Of a DNA stretch of 5,968 nt, positions 1-5,434 are shown piece after piece. Source of the stretch: Clostridiales bacterium (GTDB lineage Bacteria; Bacillota; Clostridia; Lachnospirales; Lachnospiraceae). Position numbers and translations under genes: made by a program. Position 1 is the stretch's first letter; each line of letters begins with the position of its first letter. The notes below the pieces were generated by a model, which saw only the letters and a list, made by a program, of their open reading frames with translations, searched no databases and was not told the DNA's origin. The stretch lies in contig JAHZHG010000086.1 in assembly GCA_019420425.1 (NCBI GenBank), positions 3,299-9,266 on the forward strand, written 5' to 3'.

Positions 1-1
1 T

Positions 2-880
2 CTGCTTTACATCAGCAATTTTACCGAGCCGGTGAAGAAACTGATCAATTTTACCGAGCAGTTCCAGAACGGCTACAGCGGATACACACGCTTCCGGGAA
101 ATCCTGGCCATTCATCCTGACATTGAGGATGCGCCGGATGCCGTCTCCATGGACAGAGTGAAGGGAGAGGTTATATTTGACAACGTATCCTTCCAGTACG
201 AGGAGGGAGCGGATACTGTGCTCAGCCATATCGACCTGAAGGTAAAGGCGGGAGAGTACCTGGCTATCGTCGGTTCCTCCGGCGGAGGAAAAACAACGCT
301 CTGTTCTCTGATCCCGCGGTTTTATGATGTGGCTGACGGGCGGATTCTGCTGGACGGAACGGATATCCGCAAGATCAGGCTGAAGGATCTGCGCAGGAAT
401 ATTGGCATTGTCCAGCAGGACGTCTACCTGTTTGCGGAAAATGTCATGGAAAATATCCGCTACGGCAGACCGGACGCCACAGACGAGGAGGTTATCCGGG
501 CGGCAAAGCTGGCTAATGCCCATGAATTTATCATGCAGCTGCAGGACGGCTACGCAACGGAGATCGGCCAGCGCGGAGTCAAGCTTTCCGGCGGCCAGAA
601 GCAGAGGCTTTCCATCGCCAGGGTATTTTTAAAGAATCCGGCAATACTGATTTTTGACGAGGCAACGTCCGCACTGGACAATGAGAGTGAAAAAATTGTG
701 CAGGAGTCCATGGAGGCTCTGGCGAAAAACAGGACTACCTTTGTGATTGCCCACCGGCTCAGCACGATACAGAATGCGGAGCGGATTCTTGTACTGACAG
801 AAAAGGGGATTGAGGAGGAGGGCACCCATGAAGAGCTGCTGAACAAGCAGGGGGCATACGCCCGCCTTTATCAGAAATAG
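2..880 (+). CDS. ABC exporter, C-terminal part (fused permease/ATPase), 5' truncated by window edge
   Basis: This is the last 292 residues of a type I ABC exporter half-transporter, in which a membrane domain is fused to an ATPase that powers export across the cytoplasmic membrane. The reading frame is open from base 2, so the GTG at 32 is internal and the real start lies left of the window. Residues 1-40 of the visible part resemble the end of the membrane domain; the ATPase follows. Visible motifs are Walker A GSSGGGKTT (residues 91-99), a Q-loop at Gln139 (VQQD), signature LSGGQ (195-199), Walker B AILIFDE (214-220, catalytic Glu220), D-loop SALD and H-loop His251. All catalytic residues are present, so the ATPase looks active. 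Such proteins often work as heterodimers encoded side by side; any partner would be upstream. Substrate (drug, lipid or peptide) cannot be told from this part. The next gene starts 15 nt downstream. Confidence 0.95.
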   Translation: MLYISNFTEPVKKLINFTEQFQNGYSGYTRFREILAIHPDIEDAPDAVSMDRVKGEVIFDNVSFQYEEGADTVLSHIDLKVKAGEYLAIVGSSGGGKTTLCSLIPRFYDVADGRILLDGTDIRKIRLKDLRRNIGIVQQDVYLFAENVMENIRYGRPDATDEEVIRAAKLANAHEFIMQLQDGYATEIGQRGVKLSGGQKQRLSIARVFLKNPAILIFDEATSALDNESEKIVQESMEALAKNRTTFVIAHRLSTIQNAERILVLTEKGIEEEGTHEELLNKQGAYARLYQK

Positions 881-885
881 ATTTT

Positions 886-890
886 GGAGG
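886..890 (+). promoter_or_regulatory. Ribosome binding site (GGAGG) that fixes the start of the DUF2156 gene
   Basis: GGAGG lies 5 nt before the ATG at 896. An in-frame TTG at 884 would give four extra residues but overlaps this Shine-Dalgarno, so ATG 896 is the better start. Confidence 0.8.
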
Positions 891-895
891 AATAC

Positions 896-1822
896 ATGGA
901 ACTTACATTTAAAACTCCTGAGCTGGGAGATAAAGAACTGATCGACAGCTATTTCCGGCAGCAGACCGGAAGAAACTGCGAATATTGCTTTGCCAATACC
1001 TATCTGTGGAGCAGACATTATCCGGTAGCCTTTGCGGTGGTCAATCACATGCTGGTTTTCCGGTCGCTGGGGGAAACGGAGGCATTTTCCTTCCCTCAGG
1101 GTAAGCAGGAATATCTGAAGGATGCCATCGAAATGCTGATGGAATGGTGCAGGGAAAGAGAAATTCCCTTCCGCCTGATGCTGGTGACCGAGGGAGCCTT
1201 TGCCCGGCTGGAGGAGCTGTTCCCGGGCCGGTTCCAGGTGGAATATGACCGGGATCTGGCCGACTATGTTTACGAGGTGGAAAAGCTGCAGAATCTTTCC
1301 GGCAGAAAGTATCACGGAAAAAAGAATCACGTAAATAAGTTTATGAGCCTTTACCCGGACTGGAGCTACGAGCCCATCACCCGGGAAAATGTAGAGGACT
1401 GCTTTCAGATGGCCCTTGCCTGGAGACAGGAGAACGGCTGCGAGGACGATCCGGAAAAGCATGCGGAAATCTGCGTCACCCTAAACGCCCTCCGCCTGTT
1501 TGAAGAGCTGGAGTTTAAGGGCGGCCTGATCCGCACCGGCGGCAGGGTGGTTGCCTTTACCATCGCTTCACCGATTTGTGCAGACACCCTGGACATTCAC
1601 ATTGAAAAAGCGTATGCGGATATTCAGGGCGCATATGCCATGATTAATCAGCAGTTCCTGCTCCATGAGGGCGATGGATTTACGTATGTAAACCGCGAGG
1701 AGGATACCGGAGACGAGGGCCTGCGTCAGGCAAAGCTTTCCTATCGGCCCGCATTTATGGTACAGAAGGGCATTGTAACGGAGAAAACGGAGCAGAGCGC
1801 TCCGGAGAAAGAGGAGGAATAA
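896..1822 (+). CDS. DUF2156 / phosphatidylglycerol lysyltransferase-domain protein
   Basis: A 308-residue protein resembling the DUF2156 family, related to the C-terminal catalytic domain of MprF, which moves an amino acid from aminoacyl-tRNA to phosphatidylglycerol; the fold is a tandem GNAT-like acyltransferase. Family-like features are the basic stretch around residues 136-149 (SGRKYHGKKNHVNKF, the usual centre of the protein) and the C-terminal block at 264-285 with YVNREED followed by GLRQAKLSYRP. There is no signal peptide and no hydrophobic segment, so unlike full MprF it lacks the flippase and should be cytosolic or peripheral. The last dozen residues are a charged, Glu-rich tail, probably disordered. 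It sits between an ABC exporter and an aminotransferase only 3 nt downstream, consistent with one transcript. Family membership is by motif recognition; the acceptor substrate is unknown, and stand-alone members need not make lysyl-phosphatidylglycerol. Confidence 0.85.
   Translation: MELTFKTPELGDKELIDSYFRQQTGRNCEYCFANTYLWSRHYPVAFAVVNHMLVFRSLGETEAFSFPQGKQEYLKDAIEMLMEWCREREIPFRLMLVTEGAFARLEELFPGRFQVEYDRDLADYVYEVEKLQNLSGRKYHGKKNHVNKFMSLYPDWSYEPITRENVEDCFQMALAWRQENGCEDDPEKHAEICVTLNALRLFEELEFKGGLIRTGGRVVAFTIASPICADTLDIHIEKAYADIQGAYAMINQQFLLHEGDGFTYVNREEDTGDEGLRQAKLSYRPAFMVQKGIVTEKTEQSAPEKEEE
1811..1817 (+). promoter_or_regulatory. Ribosome binding site of the class I/II aminotransferase gene
   Basis: GAGGAGG lies 8 nt before the ATG at 1826. 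It sits inside the last codons of the DUF2156 gene, whose stop (1820-1822) comes 3 nt before the ATG, an arrangement that favours coupled translation. Confidence 0.8.
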
Positions 1823-1825
1823 CAT

Positions 1826-3025
1826 ATGATTGCAGAACGAATGAGAGGCTTTGTGGAAAACAGCTCGGCGATCCGGGCCATGTTTGAAGAGGGAAAAAAG
1901 CTGGCAAAGCAGTACGGGGCGGAAAATGTCTATGACTTCAGCCTGGGAAATCCGAATGTGCCGGCCCCAGCACGGGTAAAGGAGTCGATAGAACGGATCC
2001 TTCGGGAGGAGGACTCCCTTATGGTGCACGGGTACATGAGCAATTCCGGCTATGAGGATGTGCGGGAGACGATTGCCGCTTCCCTGAACCGCCGGTTCGG
2101 CACTGGCTTTACCGGAGAAAATATCGTCATGACCGTGGGAGCGGCAGGGGGAATGAATGTGATTTTTAAAACCCTGCTGAACCCCGGCGATGAGGTACTG
2201 GCCATTGCGCCGTTCTTCGGAGAGTACCGGGCGTATGTGACCAACTACGACGGCGTCCTGAAGGTCGTTCCTCCGAATACGGAGAATTTTCAGCCCAATC
2301 TGGAGCAGCTGGAGGCAATGATCACTGCTAGAACCAGGGCCGTGATTGTCAATTCCCCCAACAATCCTACGGGAGTGGTTTACTCGGAGGAGACGATCTG
2401 CCGCCTTTCTGACATTCTGCGGGCAAAGCAGCAGGAATTTGGCTCGGAGATTTATCTGATTTCCGATGAGCCCTACCGTGAGCTGGCCTACGACGGAGCG
2501 GAGGTTCCCTACCTGACGAAATACTATGACAATACGATTGTGGGATATTCCTTCAGCAAATCCCTGTCCCTGCCCGGCGAGCGGATCGGTTATCTGGTGC
2601 TGCCGGATGAACTGACAGACAGCAAGATGATCCGGGACGGAGCAAACGTGGCGACGAGGATTCTGGGCTATGTCAACGCACCCTCCCTGTTTCAGCGGGT
2701 TGTGGCTGAATGTATTGACGAAAAGGTGGATCTGGCGTATTATAACAGAAACCGGGAGACACTGTGCGACGGCCTTACGGCTGCAGGATTTTCCTGCGTA
2801 AAGCCGGAGGGAGCATTCTACCTGTTTATGAAATCCCCGGTGGAGGATGAAAACGTGTTCTGTAAGGCGGCGAAAGCGTATAACATCCTGATCGTGCCGG
2901 GAAGCTCCTTTGCCTGCCCGGGATTCGTGCGGATTGCCTACTGCGTGGCCTACGAAACGATTGTTCATTCCCTGCCGTACTTTGAAAAGCTGGCAGAGGA
3001 GTTCGGACTGAAGGGAGCAAAATAA
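1826..3025 (+). CDS. PLP-dependent aminotransferase, class I/II (aspartate aminotransferase-like)
   Basis: A 399-residue fold-type I aminotransferase, a normal length for class I/II enzymes. It moves an amino group between an amino acid and a 2-oxo acid in the cytosol using pyridoxal phosphate. Visible landmarks are the N-terminal SLGNPNVPAP segment (39-48), the SPNNPTG motif (177-183, Asn180 expected to contact the cofactor ring), SDEPY (213-217, Asp214 pairing with the pyridine nitrogen), the SFSKSLSLPGERIG block with the Schiff-base Lys245 and phosphate-binding Arg253, and Arg369 in VRIAY, expected to bind the substrate carboxylate. The active site therefore looks intact. The start at 1826 has a strong Shine-Dalgarno. 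The stop overlaps the next start by one base (TAATG), so it is probably translated together with the HisC-like gene. The true substrate pair cannot be read from sequence; aspartate, alanine or aromatic transaminase activity are all possible. Confidence 0.93.
   Translation: MIAERMRGFVENSSAIRAMFEEGKKLAKQYGAENVYDFSLGNPNVPAPARVKESIERILREEDSLMVHGYMSNSGYEDVRETIAASLNRRFGTGFTGENIVMTVGAAGGMNVIFKTLLNPGDEVLAIAPFFGEYRAYVTNYDGVLKVVPPNTENFQPNLEQLEAMITARTRAVIVNSPNNPTGVVYSEETICRLSDILRAKQQEFGSEIYLISDEPYRELAYDGAEVPYLTKYYDNTIVGYSFSKSLSLPGERIGYLVLPDELTDSKMIRDGANVATRILGYVNAPSLFQRVVAECIDEKVDLAYYNRNRETLCDGLTAAGFSCVKPEGAFYLFMKSPVEDENVFCKAAKAYNILIVPGSSFACPGFVRIAYCVAYETIVHSLPYFEKLAEEFGLKGAK
3012..3017 (+). promoter_or_regulatory. 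Ribosome binding site of the hisC-like gene, inside the upstream gene
   Basis: AGGGAG lies 7 nt before the ATG at 3025 and within the last codons of the upstream aminotransferase. With the TAATG stop/start overlap it supports translational coupling of the two transaminases. Confidence 0.65.
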
Positions 3026-4089
3026 TGAAAGCCTGGGAAGCGAACATCCGGCGGGTTACCCCCTATGTTCCGGGGGAGCAGCCAAAGGATAAAGACATCA
3101 TTAAGCTAAACACAAACGAAAACCCGTATCCGCCCTCTCCGCGGGTAAAGGAAGCGCTGGAAGCGCTGGATACGGACGTCCTGCGCAAGTACCCGGATCC
3201 TGCGGCCCAGGTATTGGTGGAAGCAATTGCCGGGCAGTACGGGGTTTCTCCGGAGCAGGTGTTTGTCGGCGTAGGATCGGACGATGTGCTGGCCATGTCC
3301 TTTCTGACCTTCTTTACCAGCGATAAGCCGGTGCTTTTCCCGGATATTACCTATTCCTTTTACGACGTGTGGGCCGATGTGTTCCGTATTCCCTATATTT
3401 GCCAGCCGCTGAATGACTCCTTTGCGATTGTAAAGGAGGACTATTACCGGGAAAACGGAGGAGTGATTTTCCCCAATCCCAACGCGCCGACCGGTGCGCT
3501 GCTGCCCCTTTCGGATATCGAGGATATTGTATCCCACAATCCGGGGGTCATAGTCATTGTGGATGAAGCATATATTGATTTCGGCGGAGAATCCGCTCTG
3601 CCGCTGATTGGCCGCTACGACAACCTGCTGGTGGTGCAGACCTTTTCCAAATCCCGTTCGCTGGCCGGAATGCGCATCGGCGTGGCCTTTGGAAGCCCTC
3701 GGCTGATCCGGTACTTAAACGACGTGAAGTATTCCTTCAATTCCTATACCATGAATGAAACAGCCCTGGCTGCAGGGGCGGCTGCGGTGAAGGATGAGGA
3801 GTATTTCCGGGAATGCACGCAGAAGATTATCCGTACGAGAGAGAGGACCAAAGAGGAGCTTTCCTCCCTTGGATTTACCTTTGCGGATTCCCGTGCCAAT
3901 TTTATCTTTGCCGCCCATAGAACCGTACCAGCCGAAGAGCTGTTTCAGGCGCTGAAGCAGGCAAAGATTTATGTACGCTATTTCAAAAAGCCGCGGATTG
4001 ATAATTATCTGCGGATTACCATCGGTACGGATGAGGAGATGGATGCCCTGCTGGCATTCCTCAGGCAGTATCTGAGAACGGCAAACTGA
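3025..4089 (+). CDS. hisC: Histidinol-phosphate aminotransferase family protein (HisC-like)
   Basis: A 354-residue protein matching the HisC family in length and landmarks. HisC converts imidazole acetol-phosphate and glutamate to histidinol-phosphate and 2-oxoglutarate in histidine synthesis; Bacillus-type HisC also serves tyrosine and phenylalanine synthesis. Visible are KLNTNENPYPPSP near residues 27-39, RKYPDP (54-59, with the Tyr that reaches the partner subunit's cofactor), VGVGSDDVL (81-89), DEAYIDF (180-186), TFSKSRSLAGMRIG with Schiff-base Lys209 and phosphate-binding Arg217, and Arg330 in YLRITIG for the substrate carboxylate. One oddity: the NPNAPTG motif (151-157) has Ala154 where most class I/II aminotransferases have Asn. 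No other his gene is visible, so a role beside or beyond histidine synthesis, perhaps aromatic amino acids together with the overlapping upstream transaminase, is possible. Family assignment is firm; the in vivo substrate is less so. Confidence 0.87.
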   Translation: MKAWEANIRRVTPYVPGEQPKDKDIIKLNTNENPYPPSPRVKEALEALDTDVLRKYPDPAAQVLVEAIAGQYGVSPEQVFVGVGSDDVLAMSFLTFFTSDKPVLFPDITYSFYDVWADVFRIPYICQPLNDSFAIVKEDYYRENGGVIFPNPNAPTGALLPLSDIEDIVSHNPGVIVIVDEAYIDFGGESALPLIGRYDNLLVVQTFSKSRSLAGMRIGVAFGSPRLIRYLNDVKYSFNSYTMNETALAAGAAAVKDEEYFRECTQKIIRTRERTKEELSSLGFTFADSRANFIFAAHRTVPAEELFQALKQAKIYVRYFKKPRIDNYLRITIGTDEEMDALLAFLRQYLRTAN

Positions 4090-4099
4090 CCATACCCAC

Positions 4100-4105
4100 A
4101 GGAGG
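4100..4105 (+). promoter_or_regulatory. Ribosome binding site of the small membrane protein gene
   Basis: AGGAGG lies 4 nt before the ATG at 4110, in the 20-nt gap after the hisC-like stop. It is a consensus match with rather short spacing. No promoter or terminator is visible in this gap. Confidence 0.7.
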
Positions 4106-4109
4106 TTTT

Positions 4110-4607
4110 ATGAACGATATTATCAACACGATTACGACCAGTCTTTCTGACGTATTGTCCAGTGACCTGATCATTTTCCTGATTTCCATGGTGCCCATCC
4201 TGGAGCTGAGGGGCGGCCATATCGCCGCATCCTTCCTTCACGTGGACATGTGGCGGGCAGTAGTGATCTGCATTATCGGGAACATTATTCCGATTCCCTT
4301 CATCCTGCTGCTGATCAAACAGATTTTTGCCTGGCTGAAAAAGACAAAAGCCTTTCACGGCCTGATTACCAGGCTGGAGGAACGGGCAATGAGCAAGAGT
4401 GATTCCATTGAGAAATATGGCTTCTGGGGGCTGATGCTTTTCGTAGGCATTCCTCTGCCCGGAACCGGAGCCTGGACCGGCGCGCTGATCGCCGCTCTGC
4501 TGGGAATGAAGCTGCGCAAGTCTGTGCCGGCCATTCTGTGCGGACTGATTATGGCAACGGTAATCATGTGCATTTTCTCCTACGGAATTTTAGGAAAGAT
4601 CTGGTAA
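4110..4607 (+). CDS. Small multi-spanning membrane protein, putative small multidrug export family (COG2426-type)
   Basis: A 165-residue integral membrane protein that resembles the small multidrug export family (Pfam Sm_multidrug_ex, COG2426). Hydrophobic segments are seen at about residues 19-33, 49-73, 104-132 (probably a pair of short helices or a re-entrant turn) and 139-160. Family-like features are PILELRGGHIAA (29-40) with charged residues at the end of the first segment, a Pro-rich IIPIPF turn (59-64), and GIPLPGTGAWTG (113-124) leading into the third segment. A charged cytoplasmic loop lies at about 76-103. The family name reflects historical annotation; a transport substrate is not established as far as I know, so 'export' should be treated as provisional. 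It follows the HisC-like gene by 20 nt and precedes the methyltransferase by 5 nt, suggesting the same transcript but no clear shared pathway. Confidence 0.85.
   Translation: MNDIINTITTSLSDVLSSDLIIFLISMVPILELRGGHIAASFLHVDMWRAVVICIIGNIIPIPFILLLIKQIFAWLKKTKAFHGLITRLEERAMSKSDSIEKYGFWGLMLFVGIPLPGTGAWTGALIAALLGMKLRKSVPAILCGLIMATVIMCIFSYGILGKIW
4592..4598 (+). promoter_or_regulatory. Weak, distant ribosome binding site of the methyltransferase gene
   Basis: AGGAAAG is the best Shine-Dalgarno-like match before the methyltransferase, but lies 14 nt from ATG 4613 and 20 nt from ATG 4619, longer than optimal. It is inside the upstream membrane-protein gene, so start may depend on ribosomes finishing that gene at 4607. 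Confidence 0.35.
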
Positions 4608-4612
4608 TCCCT

Positions 4613-5410
4613 ATGGCGATGTACGAAGGATTTGCCGAGGTATATGACCTGTTCATGGATAACATCCCCTATGAGGAGTGGTGTGAGTACCTGTCCGGCC
4701 TTCTGGCCGAACGGGGAATCCGGGACGGCCTGGTGCTGGAGCTTGGATGTGGGACAGGCTCCATGACCGGACTGCTCTCCGCCAGGGGCTACGACATGAT
4801 CGGTGTGGACAGCTCTCCGGAAATGCTGGAGATTGCCATGGAAAAAAAGGAGGAGAGCGGCCAGGATATCCTGTACCTGCTCCAGGACATGCGGGAGTTC
4901 GAGCTGTACGGCACTGTGCGCGCCGTAGTCTGTGTCTGCGACTCCCTGAATTACATTCTGGAGGAGGACGAGCTCCTTCAGGTATTTTCCCTGGTAAACA
5001 ATTACCTGGATCCCGGCGGCTATTTCATCTTCGACCTGAATACGCTCTACAAATACCGGGAACTGCTGGGCGATACAACAATCGCAGAAAACCGTGATGA
5101 AGGCAGCTTTATCTGGGAAAACTATTTTGATGAAGAGGAAAAAATCAACTTCTACGAGCTGACCCTCTTCATCCCCGAGGGAGAAAACGGCCTGTTCCGC
5201 CGCTATGAGGAAGAGCACTATCAGCGGGCATACGAGCTGGATACCGTGCTCGCCCTGCTGCAAAGGGCGGGTCTGCAGGTAGAGGCAGTATACGAAGCCT
5301 TTACCCGGGAGGCGCCGGGGGATGAGAGCGAGCGGGTGTATGTGATTGCGCGGGAATGGGAAAAAGAAGGAAATAAGTCGCCCGTGGTAAAGGAAAAAAC
5401 CAGGGTGTAA
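4613..5410 (+). CDS. Class I SAM-dependent methyltransferase, substrate unknown
   Basis: A 265-residue soluble Rossmann-fold methyltransferase. Motif I is VLELGCGTGSMTGLL (residues 41-55), the SAM-binding glycine loop; an acidic residue at the end of strand 2 (GVDSSPEML, Asp66) should bind the SAM ribose; QDMREFEL (91-98) matches motif II/III, and VVCVCDSLNYI (105-115) is the strand-4 segment. DPGGYFIFDLNT (133-144) is the usual post-SAM segment. The C-terminal half is rich in acidic and aromatic residues and likely forms the substrate lid. The N-terminus AMYEGFAEVYDLFMD is the usual family beginning, which supports a start at 4613 (or 4619) rather than the GTG at 4538, which would add 25 residues encoded entirely within the upstream gene. 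Gene order just before hslO is one I recall from clostridial genomes, but the acceptor (protein, small molecule or RNA) is not identifiable. Confidence 0.9.
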   Translation: MAMYEGFAEVYDLFMDNIPYEEWCEYLSGLLAERGIRDGLVLELGCGTGSMTGLLSARGYDMIGVDSSPEMLEIAMEKKEESGQDILYLLQDMREFELYGTVRAVVCVCDSLNYILEEDELLQVFSLVNNYLDPGGYFIFDLNTLYKYRELLGDTTIAENRDEGSFIWENYFDEEEKINFYELTLFIPEGENGLFRRYEEEHYQRAYELDTVLALLQRAGLQVEAVYEAFTREAPGDESERVYVIAREWEKEGNKSPVVKEKTRV

Positions 5411-5416
5411 CCATAC

Positions 5417-5423
5417 AGGAGGG
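5417..5423 (+). promoter_or_regulatory. Ribosome binding site of hslO
   Basis: AGGAGGG lies 11 nt before the ATG at 5435, slightly longer than ideal spacing. It is in the 24-nt gap after the methyltransferase stop; no other in-frame start lies closer, and the protein begins in the way typical for HslO. Confidence 0.7.
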
Positions 5424-5434
5424 AATAATTCGGA

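Noticed and set aside
884..895. TTG start giving a four-residue longer DUF2156 protein
   Set aside because: The GGAGG ribosome binding site overlaps this stretch, so it is leader, not coding.
629..1462. Minus-strand open frame (277 codons) opposite the exporter and DUF2156 genes
   Set aside because: Again in register with both sense genes; no motif and no plausible independent start signal.
1894..1900. Another in-phase A-AAA-AAG heptamer, in the class I/II aminotransferase
   Set aside because: A -1 shift meets a stop within about a dozen codons, there is no well-spaced stimulator, and it simply encodes Lys-Lys.
1568..2968. Long minus-strand open frame (466 codons) opposite the class I/II aminotransferase
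   Set aside because: It is exactly codon-in-register with the sense gene, so its stops would need TTA, CTA or TCA sense codons, which this gene hardly uses. The translation shows no recognisable family and the sense gene is certain.
4538..4612. GTG start giving a 25-residue longer methyltransferase
   Set aside because: The extension lies wholly inside the upstream membrane-protein gene, and family members begin near the MYEGFAEVYD segment.
4747..5097. Forward open frame overlapping the methyltransferase in another frame
   Set aside because: Arg/Pro/Gly-rich composition typical of an out-of-frame reading; considered only as a possible -1 frameshift tail, reported with low interest.
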